A stretch of 64,000 nucleotides of DNA from NCBI GenBank assembly GCA_949358305.1, contig OX442316.1, forward strand, positions 2,790,001-2,854,000, read 5' to 3'. Below the pieces are notes generated by a model. It was not told the DNA's origin, ran no database searches, and saw only the letters and a list, made by a program, of their open reading frames with translations. Positions 1 through 10,049 of this stretch are shown in pieces. Positions within the stretch are counted from its first letter, which is position 1, and every line of letters begins with the position of its first letter. Source of the DNA: Strigamia acuminata. Taxonomy: Eukaryota; Arthropoda; Chilopoda; Geophilomorpha; Linotaeniidae. The translations under genes were made by a program, and so were the position numbers.

Positions 1-234
1 GCAGTTTGCGTTAATTCCTGACGCCAATCTTCCCTGAATTTATGCAGCTAAAGATCAAATTAGATTAAATTATTTTTCATTTTATTTGCGAATTTAAATA
101 CTCGTTGGTTGAAAGATTTCTCTTCACCCTCAGCAGTATTGTCATCATTTTCGGACGATTCCTGCGGTAAAAGTGACAAAATCAAGTGACATTAGTATTT
201 TATTGTTGTTTGGTGGGATTATATTGCTTACCAT
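1..234 (-). CDS. Partial unknown gene at left edge, three exons
   Basis: Candidate start of a minus-strand gene that runs off the left edge. Seen: an ATG at 232-234 directly followed by a good donor (gtaagc, 226-231). Next is an exon at 102-161 after an acceptor ending in ccgcag, reading ESSENDDNTAEGEEKSFNQR. A third exon at 1-47 follows a ctttag acceptor and reads LHKFREDWRQELTQ. The joined frame stays open through phase-0 junctions; the introns are only 70 and 54 bp. The start codon would be the last codon of exon 1, which is unusual but known. The peptide is acidic then basic and shows no domain I recognise. Upstream (240-350) is richer in CG dinucleotides, as expected of a promoter. The exon chain is inference from splice sites and an open frame; the family is unknown. 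Confidence 0.45.
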
Positions 235-840
235 GACCGGAATTTCTTTCACACGCTCGAATCACGGTCGGTAAAGCGAACTACGCAGCGGGAACATAAT
301 TTTGCTTTGCGAACGGCCGCCATGATCATTCGAGTGTGCTGCACGTCTGGGGAGTGCGATGTGCTGGCTATAGATAAACAACGTGATGGAAGATAGTGAC
401 AGGAAGAAGCGGTAGGGAAAAATGGTGGTTCCGTTTGGGGATCATAGATGGCGGGAGTGATTTTAGGCCTGAAGTTTGAAATTTGATCAGGAATTTTGTT
501 TTGAATAGTAGATTTATTTGGGATTAAATAAAAAAAAAAATTATTAAGTACATTTTCTTTTTTTCTACAGTACACAAGAAATTTTATTTTATTTTATTTT
601 ATTTTATACATTATTATAAAATATTTTTTTTTTCTTAAAAATGTCTGTATTATTGATATGGAACAAAATTATCAATTTTGGATAATAAATATTTTATTAG
701 GTTATGTAAAATACTCACAAGGCACAATTGTGGGAGCCAACATTCAGTCATTGGATTCAGAAATCATGAAATCAAATCAGAAATTTGTTGATTTGCTATG
801 ATTTAAAATAAAATTTGACGAAAATTGCGATATGTTGGCA
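235..840. other. Spacer with remnant of the tandem-gene flank
   Basis: No gene recognised. The part at 240-350 is CG-richer and may be the promoter of the left-edge gene. From about 530 to 830 the sequence is a diverged copy of the block that lies upstream of each MARVEL gene copy (compare 2165-2360, 4315-4395 and 6285-6540). It shares the words 'attaagt', 'aaaatgtct.tattattg' and 'aaggcacaattg.gggagcc'. This suggests that the tandem duplication unit once extended to here. Confidence 0.5.
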
Positions 841-1190
841 GCTGATTTGCTATGATTTACTGAATTTGTAATGATTTACCTGAGTTGTTTTGTGAATTTA
901 GTGAATTTAATGAATTTGAAAAAGATTTAATTTAATTGCAACGGATTCATTAAATTCTCAGCTGATTTACTAGATTTACAACTGATTTACAGAATCTCTG
1001 TTGATTTAAAAGATTTTCAGCTGGTTTTCAGCTGTTTTATACAATATTTTATTGATTCACAGGATTTTCTGCTTATTTACAAGATTTACAGGCTCGATTG
1101 GGAGAATTTCCTTGAATTCTAGGGATTTACTGGATTTATGGTTTGATTTGCAAGTGATTTACTGAATTTATAAATCACAAAGCAGAAGAT
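840..1190. repeat. Degenerate gatttac tandem repeats
   Basis: Spacer made of degenerate units around the words gatttac, tgaattt and agctgattt. The same vocabulary fills the other spacers of the tandem gene cluster (2640-3310, 4610-4990, 6540-7070), so this array was duplicated with the genes or spread between them. It ends just 3' of copy 1. Confidence 0.75.
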
Positions 1191-1236
1191 GCACACGGAT
1201 TAGCTCGAACGTCAACCCCCTCGAATAAGACCGGAT

Positions 1237-1976
1237 TTAACCGACTCTTGCGATACGGAAGGCCTTTACTGCCGAGAACAGATACAGGGCGCCATTAAAG
1301 AATCCCAAAACCTTCATAAACAAAAAGAAAACAAAATCAATCAATGAAAGAGTTAGACTGCTGAAACCCGAATCTCATGACTCCCCATCCCCAACTCCCA
1401 TCTATTTGTAAAACCAAAATGAAAGGTTACAAAAATACAAAAATACAAACCGCAGCTGCCATTTTTGCATCGTAGTCAGTAAAACGACTTCTGCCCGAGT
1501 GTTGGACCAATGAAATTAAGGACACAAGAGCCGCAAACGAGTAAAGCAGAAAAGCCGTCCCGTGATAAATATATTCCTGAAAAAAAACAAAAACAGATAA
1601 ATAAATAAATTCCTAAATATTTTTATTTTGACTTACGAAAACAGTTTTCGGTAAAACCGATGCGGTAGCGAGCGATATAACGCAGCAGACTATCAACAGG
1701 AGTGTGCCGACGAAAAAAGTGACGGCCATCAAGTGGTAGAAAAGGTTGGCGCGGTATTCGAAGGGAGTCGGCGTGAATGTATAATACGACAGAATTCCAA
1801 CAACAACGATGCCGATTATCTAATATAAACACGATCCCGCTAGAAAATGGTAATCCAAGTAAATGAGATCAATATAATACCAGTTGTAGTAGTTTCAGGA
1901 TGCCGGGCAGGCCTTTAAAGAAGCCTGGGTTGAATTCGATGGCCGATGATGAAACTGCTGCGCTGTGGTTAGCCAT
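1237..1976 (-). CDS. MARVEL-domain four-pass membrane protein, copy 1
   Basis: Minus-strand gene of four coding exons: 1881-1976, 1637-1819, 1451-1576, 1237-1311. All junctions are phase 0 and GT-AG, giving 159 residues. The start has a strong context (gaccATGG). Four hydrophobic segments fit the MARVEL fold: one spanning LPGILKLLQL and IIGIVVVGIL, one around LFYHLMAVTFFVGTLLL, one around GTAFLLYSFAALVSLISLV, and a last one VLGFFNGALYLFSAV. MARVEL proteins of the plasmolipin/CMTM/MAL type act in membrane apposition and vesicle traffic; that role is inferred from family only. The ending is ARVG. It is the leftmost of four tandem copies and shares exon borders with all of them and with the plus-strand gene at 17358. 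Assignment rests on hydrophobic pattern and exon structure, not on a search. Confidence 0.82.
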
Positions 1977-2060
1977 GGTCAATGGGATGTGGTTTTGGGT
2001 GAAGTGGAGCTCGCACTTGCAGGGAAAGTGGGAATGTTAACTGTTTACAGTAAACATTTA

Positions 2061-2100
2061 CGATTTGTAACCTAGCAACACCTTTTTATTTTTGTAAACG
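2061..2100 (-). promoter_or_regulatory. Conserved upstream box of the tandem genes
   Basis: A block reading gatttgtaacctagcaacac followed by a T/A tract and gtaaacg lies 85-125 bp upstream of the copy 1 ATG. It is almost unchanged upstream of copy 2 (4209-4248) and copy 3 (6181-6221), while neighbouring bases differ. It was not found upstream of copy 4. Conservation could mean a core promoter or 5' UTR element, or simply recent duplication. Confidence 0.4.
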
Positions 2101-2361
2101 TCGATAGCACGTTGCGCGCATTTTTCTATGGGGTTATTAAATGAAGAAAAAGTGCGTCAGTTTCAGTTTTATTAAGTTCATTTTGGTTTTTTCTAAAGTA
2201 CACGAGGAATTTTATTTTATCAAACAAAACATGTAAAATAGTATAAATTATTATAAAATATTTTTTTTTTCTGAAAAATCTCTACATTATTGGTTATTAT
2301 GGCACGAAATTATCAATTTTGGATGATAAATACTTTGTTGGGTTGTTTAAATTTTTCGTAA

Positions 2362-2590
2362 GGGGCCGTCCATAAATTACGTAATGCTAATTTTTGGATT
2401 TTTAGAACCCTTTCTACCCTGTAATCAGGTCGTAACAAATCCACAAAACCCCCCTAGAAAATTACGTAACAAAACTAACTAACCCCCGCCCCCTCAATTT
2501 TGAAGCGCCCTCCCCAGTTGGAACAACCCATAAAAAAATTTGAAACCCCCTCCCCCCCCCCAAGACGTTACGTAATTTATTGACGGCCCC
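2362..2590. mobile_element. MITE with TAA target duplication (first copy)
   Basis: 229-bp element with inverted termini of about 22 bp beginning ggggccgtccataaattac; the right arm has one mismatch. It is flanked on both sides by TAA (2359-2361, 2591-2593). The corresponding place next to copy 3 (near 6475) reads cataaggcac with one TAA, i.e. the empty site. A 3-bp TWA duplication is typical of PIF/Harbinger elements. The interior has C-rich runs and no transposase, so it is non-autonomous. Confidence 0.8.
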
Positions 2591-2639
2591 TAAGGCACAA
2601 TTGAGGGAACCAACATCCAGCTATTGGATTCAGAAATCT

Positions 2640-3310
2640 TATCAGAGAATTAGCTGGTTTACAGTGATTTACTGAATTTGAAAAAGATTTACTGTGATTT
2701 ACTGAATTTGAAAAACATTTACTGTGATTTACTGAATTTGAAAAATATTTACTGTAATTTACTAAATTTGAAAAATATTTACTGTAATTTACTAAATTTG
2801 AAAAATATTTACTGGATTTGCAATGGATTCACTAAATTCTCAGCTGATTTACTCGATTTACAGATGATTTTCAGCTGTTTTACTAGATTTACAGATGATT
2901 ATCAGCTGTTTTACTAGATTTACAGATGATTATCAGCTGTTTTACTAGATTTACAGATGATTATCAGCTGTTTTACTAGATTTACAGATGATTTTCAGCT
3001 GTTTTACTAGATTTACAGATAATTTTCAGCTGTTTTATAGAATTTTTAACCGATTTAAAAGATTTTCTGCTGATTTACAAGCTTCAGAGCTGATTTACAA
3101 GCTTCAGAGCTGATTTACAAGCTTCAGAGCTGATTTACAAGCTTCAGAGCTGATTTTCAGCGTATATACAAGATTTACAGGCTTTACAGCTGATTTACAG
3201 CTGACTTACTCGATTTGGAGGATTTCCTTGAAATCTAGGAATTTACTGGATTTATAGCTTATGTTTGATGAACTTGATTTGCAACTGATTTACTGGATTT
3301 ATAAATCACA
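2640..3310. repeat. Tandem arrays between copies 1 and 2
   Basis: Three different short arrays in a row. About four 30-bp units of the tttactgtgatttactgaat type lie at 2683-2810. About five 31-bp units of the tttactagatttacagatga type lie at 2870-3030. Four nearly identical 20-bp units (gctgatttacaagcttcaga) lie at 3070-3155. The rest is degenerate gatttac sequence. The near identity inside each sub-array points to recent local expansion. Confidence 0.85.
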
Positions 3311-3323
3311 AAACAGAATACGC

Positions 3324-4141
3324 TCACGGATTAGCTTGAACGTCAACCCCCTCGAATCTTGCGATACGGAAGGCCTTTACTGCCGAGAACAGATACAGGC
3401 CGCCATTAAAGAATCCCAAAACCTTCATAAACAAAAAGAAAACAAAATAATCAATGAGAGAGTTAAACTGCTGAAACCCGAAACTGATCACTCCCCATCC
3501 CCAACTCCCATCTATTTGTAGAACCAAAATGAAAGGATACAAAAATACAAAAATACAAAAATACAAAAATACAAAAATACAAAAATACAAACCGCAGCTG
3601 CCATTTTTGCATCGTAGTCATAAAGACGACTTCTGCCCGAGTGTTGGACCAATGAAATTAAGAACATAAGAGCTGCAAGCGAGTAAAGCAGAAAAGCCGT
3701 CCCGTGATAAATATATTCCTGAAAAAAAAAGAACAGATAAATAAATAAATTCCTAAATATTTTTATTTTGATTTACGAAAACAGTTTTCGGTAAAACCGA
3801 TGCGGTAGCGAGCGATATAACGCAGCAGACTATCAACAGGAATGTGCCGACGAAAAAAGTGACGGCCACCAAGTGGTAGAAAAGTCTGGCGTGGTATTCG
3901 AAGGTAGCCGGCGAGAATGGATAATACGACAGAATTCCAACAACAACGATGCCGATTATCTAATATAAAGACAAAACACGACCCCGCTAGAAAATGGTAA
4001 TCCAAGTAAACAATGAGATGAATATAATACCAGCTGTAGTAGTTTCAGGAAGCCGGGCAGGCTTTTAAAGAAGCCTGGGTTGAATTCGATGGCCGATGAT
4101 GATGATGATGAAACTAATGCGCTGTGGTCAGCCTCAGCCAT
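3324..4141 (-). CDS. MARVEL-domain four-pass membrane protein, copy 2
   Basis: Four coding exons on the minus strand: 4031-4141, 3777-3959, 3593-3718, 3324-3422; all phase 0; 172 residues. The N-terminus carries a run of six serines coded by TCA repeats (plus-strand gat repeats near 4090-4110). The membrane segments match copy 1 closely (IIGIVVVGIL, LVAVTFFVGTFLL, VLGFFNGGLYLFSAV). A 20-bp deletion relative to copies 1, 3 and 4 removes the usual ARVG stop. The frame continues through EGVDVQANP to a new stop, adding eight residues. The exon 2 donor is gtaaat rather than gtaagt. Sequence is closest to copy 1, so these two are probably the youngest pair. Function inferred from MARVEL/plasmolipin family only. 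Confidence 0.82.
3539..3592. repeat. atacaaaa microsatellite in intron 3 of copy 2
   Basis: About six 9-bp units of the form atacaaaaa lie directly next to the exon 3 donor of copy 2. The same word occurs once to three times at the same place in the other copies, so it expanded here only. Confidence 0.8.
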
Positions 4142-4395
4142 GGTCAATGGGATGTGGTTTTGGGTGAAGTGGAGCGCACTTGCAGGAAAAGTGTACAGTA
4201 AACATTTACGATTTGTAACCTAGCAACACCTTTTTATTTTTGTAAACGTCGATAGCACGTTGTGCGCATTATCCTATGGGGTTATTAAATAAAGAAAAAG
4301 TGCGTCAGTTTCAGTTTTATTAAGTTCATTTTGGTTTTTTCTAAAGTACACGAGGAATTTTATTTTATTTTATCAAACAAAACATGTAAAATACT

Positions 4396-4602
4396 AGGTG
4401 CATTCAAAAAGTCTAAAACGTATGCAAAACACGTTTCGTGTTTGTACGTGACGTCATTCCCATTGAATAACATGGGAATGTTATTCAATGTGTTATTCAA
4501 TGGGAATGACTCCCATTGAATAACATGTTATTCAATGAGAATGACGTCACGCGCAAACACGAAACGAGTTTTAGAGGCGTTTTAGACTTTTTGAATGCAC
4601 CT
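4396..4602. mobile_element. Palindromic 207-bp foldback element
   Basis: Terminal inverted repeats begin aggtgcattcaaaaagtcta and end with the reverse complement; both sides are flanked by ACT (4393-4395, 4603-4605). The inner arms carry TGACGTCA-type CRE palindromes on both sides (around 4449 and 4540). The centre is a series of cccattgaataacat inverted words. It sits upstream of copy 2, where the homologous flank of copy 1 continues uninterrupted. No transposase. The superfamily is uncertain. Confidence 0.65.
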
Positions 4603-4609
4603 ACTGTGA

Positions 4610-4990
4610 TTTACTAAATTTGAAAAAGATTTACTGGATTTGCAATGGATTCACTAAATTCTCAACTGATTTCCTAGATTTACAGCTGATTTACTGATTT
4701 CCTAGATTTACAGCTGATTTACTGATTTACAGGATTGTCTGCTGATTTACAAGATTTTCAGCTGACTTGTTGGATTTTCTGGTGATTTCTATCTGATTTT
4801 CAGCTTTTTTAACTGAGTTACAGGATTTTCTGCTGATTTACAAAATTTTCACTGATTTACAGGCTTTACAGCTAATTTAGAGCTGATCTACAGCTGACTT
4901 ACAGCTCCCTTACTCGATTTGAAGGATTTCCTTGAATTCGAGGGATTTACTGATTATGGCTTATGTTAGACGAGCTTGATTGGCAACTGA
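4610..4990. repeat. Degenerate gatttac repeats between copies 2 and 3
   Basis: Spacer of diverged units around gatttac, agctgattt and aggattttctgctgatttac. It is the same vocabulary as the other cluster spacers, with no gene seen. Confidence 0.75.
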
Positions 4991-5068
4991 TTTACTGAAT
5001 TTATAATCACAAAGCAGAAGATGCACACGGATTTGCATGAACTTCAACCCCCTCGAAAAAGACACGAT

Positions 5069-6065
5069 TTAACCGACTCTTGCGATACTGAAGGCCATCA
5101 CAGCCGAAAACAGATACAGGCCGCTATTAAAGAATCCCAAAACCTAAAAAACAAACAGAAAAAAAAATTAATCATTGAGAGTGACTGCTGAAACCCGAAA
5201 AACATGACTCCCTAACTCCCATCTATTTGTAGAACCAAAATGAAAAAATGAAAAAAATACAAAACTACAAACCGCAGCAGCCATTTTCGCGTCGAAGTCA
5301 GGATACCGCGATTTGCGAACAAATTGGTCACTTCCTAGGACCAATGCAACGAAGTACACAATAGTCGCAATCAAGTAAAACAGGAAAGCCGTCCCGTGAT
5401 AAATATATTCCTGAAATAAAAATTGATAAATAGATAAATAGATATATAAATAAATTCCTAAATATTTTTATTTTGACTTACGAAAACAGTTTTCGGTAAA
5501 ATCGAAGCGGTAGCGCGCGATATAACGCAGCAGATTATCAACAGGAATGTGCCGGGGAAAAAAGCCACGGCCACCAAGTAGAAGAAAACGTAGGCGCGGA
5601 AGTAGAATTCACCTGCCCACACGGTTGAATGATGCGCCAGAAGTGAAACAACAACGACGCCGAATATCTAATATAAACACCACAATGACCCTGCTAGAAA
5701 TTGGCAGTATCCAACTAAGGGGCCGTCCATAAATTACATAACGTACCAAAGAGGGGGGGGGGAGGGGGGTTTCAAATTTTAAATAATCAAAATATAATCA
5801 TTTTTTATATGATTTTTTGAAAATTTTGGGGGGGGGGGCGATTTAGGGTTTGTTACGTAATTAGGGGGTGGGGGGTTCGGAAATTTGTTACAACCTTGTT
5901 ACAGAGGAAGGGAGGGAGTCTAAAAATCCCAAATTTTGCGTTACGTAATTTATGGACGGCCCCTAAACAATGAGATGAATATAATACCAGTTGTAGTAGT
6001 TTCAGGATGCCGGGCAGGCTTTTAAAGAAGCCTAGGTTGAATTCGATGGCACTGTGGTTAGTCAT
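5069..6065 (-). CDS. MARVEL-domain four-pass membrane protein, copy 3
   Basis: Coding exons on the minus strand: 5988-6065, 5482-5667, 5273-5410, 5069-5143; all phase 0; 158 residues. It has the shortest N-terminus of the set, MTNHSAIEFNLGFF, lacking the serine stretch of copies 1, 2 and 4. Predicted membrane segments: LPGILKLLQL plus IFGVVVVSLL, VFFYLVAVAFFPGTFLLII, GTAFLLYLIATIVYFVALV and VLGFFNSGLYLFSAV. A proline (FFPGTF) inside the second helix and an arginine (VISRATAS) where the others have leucine are unusual changes for this family and might reduce function. Intron 1 carries a MITE. The ending is ARVG as in copies 1 and 4 (SRVG). Confidence 0.8.
5719..5963. mobile_element. MITE with TAA target duplication (second copy)
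   Basis: 245-bp element inside intron 1 of copy 3. The termini match ggggccgtccataaattac on both sides, and TAA flanks each end (5716-5718, 5964-5966). The same intron of copy 4 reads ccaagtaaacaatgag, the undisturbed target. The interior has long G runs. It is the same family as 2362-2590, in a PIF/Harbinger-like style, with no coding capacity. Confidence 0.82.
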
Positions 6066-6104
6066 GGTGAATGGGATATGGTTTCACACTCTGTGGTGTG
6101 CGCA

Positions 6105-6165
6105 TGCGTGGATATAGATATAGATATTATATATAGATATTATATCTATATCTAATCTATTGGTG
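6105..6165. repeat. tatagata palindromic microsatellite
   Basis: A run of tatagata and atatctat words able to fold on itself, about 45-100 bp upstream of the copy 3 ATG. Confidence 0.7.
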
Positions 6166-6539
6166 TGAATGTAAACTGTTCCGATTTGTAACCTTGCAAC
6201 ACCTTTTTATTTTTGCAAACGTTGATAACATGTTGGGCTAATTTTCTTACGGAATTAAATAAAAGAAAGTGTGTCAGTTTCAGTTTTATTAAGTACATTT
6301 TGGTTTTTTCTAAAGTACACGAGGAATTGTATTTTATCAAACAAAACACGTAAAATAGTATAAATTATTATAAAATATTTTTTTTCTTAAAAATGTCTAT
6401 ATTATTGATTAGTATGGCACAAAATTATCAATTTTTGATAATAAATGTTTAATTAGGTTATTTCAAATGCTCATAAGGCACAATTGAGGGAGCCAACATT
6501 CAGCTATTGGATTCAGAAATCATGAAATCGAATTCGAGA

Positions 6540-7070
6540 ATTTGCTGATTTGCTGTGATTTGGAATAAAATTTGACGAAAATTACGAAATATTGGCAGCT
6601 GATTTGCTATGTTTACTGAATTTGTAATGATTTGCCAGATTTACTGTGATTTACTGAATTTGAAAAGGATTTACTGTGGATTTGCAACGGTTTCACTAAA
6701 TTCTCATCTGATTTTCTAAATTTACAGCTGATTTACTTAATTTGGAGATGATTTGCATCTGATCTATAGCATTTTCAACTGATTTACAGGATCGTCTGCT
6801 GATTTGCAAGATTTTCAGCTGACTTGTTGGATGTTCTAGTGATTTTCAGCTGTTTTATAGAATTCTTAACTGATTTACAGGACTTTCTGCTGATTTAGAG
6901 CTGATTTACAAGATTTTCAGCCGATTTACAGGCTTTACAGTTGATATAGAGCTGATTTACAGCTGACTTACTCGATTCGGAAAATGTCCTTGAATTCTAA
7001 GAATTTACTGGATTTAAGGCTTATGTTAGATGAACTTGATTTGCAACTGATTTACTGGATTTATAAATCA
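6540..7070. repeat. Degenerate gatttac repeats between copies 3 and 4
   Basis: Spacer of diverged units such as agctgatttac, tgatttacagg and attttcagctg. No gene seen. The block at 6460-6540 before it is the conserved flank shared with 700-790 and 2594-2660. Confidence 0.75.
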
Positions 7071-7129
7071 CAAAGCAGAAGATGCACACGGATTAGCTTG
7101 AACGTCAACCCCCTCGAATAAGACACGAT

Positions 7130-7924
7130 TTAACCGACTCTTGAGAAACGATAGGCCATCACGGCCGAGAACAGATACAGGCCGCTATTAATGAACCCCA
7201 AAACCTTAATAAACAAAAAGAAAAAAAAAATTAATCAATGAGAGTGACTGCTGAAACCCGAAACTCATGACTCCCCAACTCCCGACATCTATTTATAGAG
7301 CCAAAATAAAAAAAATGCAAAAATAAAAAAATACAAACCGCAGCTGCCATTTTTGCTTCGTAGCCAGGATACTGGCTGTAATGATATCTGTCATTTCTTT
7401 TGACCAATGCAGTTAAGTACACAACAGTCGCTATCAAGTAAAGCAGGAAGGCCGTCCCGTGATAAATATATTCCTGAAAAAGAAAATAGATAAATAGATA
7501 AATAAAATAAATGAATTCCTAAATATTTTTATTTTGACTTACGAAAACAGTTTTCGGTAAAATGGAAGCGGTAGCGAGCGATATAACGCCGGAAAATATC
7601 AGCAGGAAGGTGCCGATGAAAAAGGCCACGGCCACCAAGATGTAGAAAAGGTCGGCGCGGTAGTCGAAGCGAGTGTAGACACTCCACCAGGTTGAATAAT
7701 GCGATAGAATTCCAACAACGACGATGCCGATTATCTAATATAAACACGACAATGACCCCGCTAGAAATTGGCAGTATTCCAAGTAAACAATGAGATCAAT
7801 ATAATACCAGTTGCAGTAGTTTCAGGATGCCGGGCAGGCCTTTAAAGTAGCCTATGTTGAGTATGATGGCTGATGATGAAACTGTTGTGGTGGTCCTGGT
7901 CACTGTTACGCTGTGGTTAGGCAT
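7130..7924 (-). CDS. MARVEL-domain four-pass membrane protein, copy 4
   Basis: Coding exons on the minus strand: 7808-7924, 7543-7734, 7339-7473, 7130-7204; all phase 0; 172 residues. The N-terminus MPNHSVTVTRTTTTVSSSA is Ser/Thr-rich. Four hydrophobic stretches fit a MARVEL domain: LPGILKLLQL plus IIGIVVVGIL, LFYILVAVAFFIGTFLLIF, GTAFLLYLIATVVYLTALV, VLGFINSGLYLFSAV. It is the most diverged of the four copies (for example FDYRADLFY in exon 2). Its upstream flank departs from the common pattern within about 35 bp of the ATG. The lost part seems to reappear near 10727, as if about 2.8 kb had been inserted. Membrane-traffic or membrane-organising role inferred from family. Confidence 0.82.
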
Positions 7925-7964
7925 GGTGAGTGGGATGTGGTTTTGGGTGAAGTGGAGCACACTC

Positions 7965-8340
7965 AGGGGTATATCAATTCGCAATTAGCCAATCACAGAG
8001 CGAGTTGGCTAAAACGTCATATTGTGGCCCGCCAGACCGTGCACGCCATACAACAGCATACAACAGCAACACAAAAAACATTCGAATTTAGTTTTATTGA
8101 GTTTTTTGATGTTTAATTGACATTTATTGATGTTTTTTGGACTTTTTTGATGTTTTAATGATTTTTTTTTTGTTTTATTGATTTTTTATTGCTTTTTTTC
8201 AATAACCAAGGCGAGTTACGCCGTCCAATGTAAGTTTTATCCTCAATTTGCAAACTGAAGGAAAGAGATTTATATTTTTAATACCGCAAAGGCTCTCATT
8301 GAGCACGGGAAGCTAATTGAACGCGGTATCCTTTACAATG
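7965..8340. other. Spacer upstream of copy 4
   Basis: Mixed sequence with T-rich stretches (8090-8190). The short open frame on the plus strand across here has no family resemblance. Nothing recognised. Confidence 0.4.
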
Positions 8341-8545
8341 CGGGCCTAAATTGACTAAAACGACTAAATTCAATGTGTAAATTGATCAGAACGTCTAAAA
8401 TAAATATCTAAATTGATCAAGAACAGTAAAATAAATGTGTAAATTGATCAAGAACAGTAAAATAAATGTGTAAATTGATAAAGAACACTAAAATAAATGT
8501 CTAAATTGATCAAGAACACTAAAATTAATTTTTAAATTGACCGTA
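8340..8545. repeat. About 31-bp tandem repeat, six copies
   Basis: Units of the form taaattgatcaagaacagta followed by aaataaatgtg, repeated about six times with small changes. No coding potential. Confidence 0.85.
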
Positions 8546-8764
8546 CCGATTGAATTCAATATGTAAATTGCGAAGGAAATTGTTTTCTATTGCTGGGTGT
8601 TCTGTTGGAGCATTTACGGTACATATATTTATTTGTTTATTTATTTATTTATTTATCTATTTAATAAGAAGAAAAAAAACTAATATGTTGAGAATTTGGG
8701 TCAGAAGTAATGACAGCTTAGCGGCCCAAAATTCATGTAGATAAAACCATAAATAATAGATATA

Positions 8765-9528
8765 CAGGGTGGAACAAAAGTCTGTTCCCCTCAAATATTT
8801 CCTGAGCAATTGCATCTAGGCCAACTTTGATGAAGCGATCGTATAGGAAGTTGGGTGAGAGCAATCCAATGATGTCATCAAATTTGACCTTGAAGGCCAT
8901 TTTCAAGGTTATTCACTTGCTAACTTCTAAACCAATCAGGTTAGAGCAAAAAAGTCAATTACAAAGTTGTAGAGCATCATCAAATTAGTACTATCCAACT
9001 TATCTTAGTCATCTTAAGTTAAATGTTTTCCTTTTAAAAAGAAGACAAATCAGCTGAAATAAAGCCAGCCATTGTGACAAAACTTAAATTTCTATCACAA
9101 AAATACTGAATTACTTAAATAAACATATTCAAATGTGTATCATTATGCAAGTAAACAAGAACAACCACTGCCTTTTTTTAATGCCCTAATAATTATTTTA
9201 TCACAAGAATAAAAAATTTCACTTTGCTGATTTTTTTCTGATTTGTCTCCTTTTGAAAAGGAAAACATTTAACTTAAGATGACTAAGATAAGTTGGATAG
9301 TACTAATTTGATGATGCTCTACAACTTTGTAATTGACTTTTTTGCTCTAACCTGATTGGTTTAGAAGTTAGCAAGTGAATAACCTTGAAAATGGCCTTCA
9401 AGGTCAAATTTGATGACATCATTGGATTGCTCTCACCCAACTTCCTATATGATCGCTTCATCAAAGTTGGCCTAGATGCAATTGCTGAGGAAATATTTGA
9501 GGGGGGAACAGACTTTTGTTCCACCCTG
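8765..9528. mobile_element. Long inverted-repeat element, TA flanks
   Basis: 764-bp element with near-identical inverted arms of about 288 bp (8765-9052 and 9239-9528) around a roughly 190-bp centre. Outer ends read cagggtggaacaaaagtctg and its reverse complement. TA lies on each side (8763-8764, 9529-9530). TA targets and cagggtg termini suggest a Tc1/mariner-type non-autonomous element. The arms could form a very long hairpin if transcribed. No transposase frame is present. Confidence 0.85.
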
Positions 9529-9792
9529 TATATCTCAGTTTAGAATTAGCTACTTGTATCCAGGTACATCGATTACAAATCATTTTTTTTTTCAAATACT
9601 CATTTCCGACATTTTATTTCATTTCCCGATTCGAAACGATTGAAGGAATGGCGCAAAATCCGAGACGAAGCTGCGAAGCGAGATCACCGCAAAATTAATA
9701 GTTAGAATTAGAAATAATATTTAATAATTAAATAAGTAAAGAAATAATAATAAATATATTATAATAAATGCATGTTTTTAATTTCAAGAAAA

Positions 9793-10049
9793 TTAAATAT
9801 TTCCACTTAATACAGCTGATGTCAGTCTTTGCTGTAATTCAGCTTTTTTACCAGATGTAGGTAGGTGGCGAGCTTTCAACTCCCGTTTTAGTTCCATAAC
9901 CTATAAGAAGAGAAAAAATATATTGATAAACATATTACAATCAATGCTAATTACAATTGATTGAAAGCTTACCTTCTGTCTTTTACTTCTTCTGTAGTTT
10001 GCACCACACTGCGTATCTTCTTTAATTTTGTTTCCTGTCTTCAAAGTGA
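9793..10049 (-). CDS. Terminal exons of a SAP-domain protein (partial)
   Basis: Terminal exon 9793-9900 follows a cttatag acceptor and reads VMELKRELKARHLPTSGKKA then ELQQRLTSAVLSGNI and stop. The pattern of two helices around L..RHLPTSGKKAELQQRL is the SAP motif, a short DNA-binding helix pair found in chromatin, DNA repair and RNA proteins. An upstream exon (9973 to about 10049, donor gtaagc) joins in phase 0 and adds a basic stretch containing DTQCGANYRRSKRQK. Its 5' border (ttaag acceptor) is uncertain. Further exons were not found. A SAP motif at the extreme C-terminus is less common than an N-terminal one. Could also be a decayed gene piece. Confidence 0.5.
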
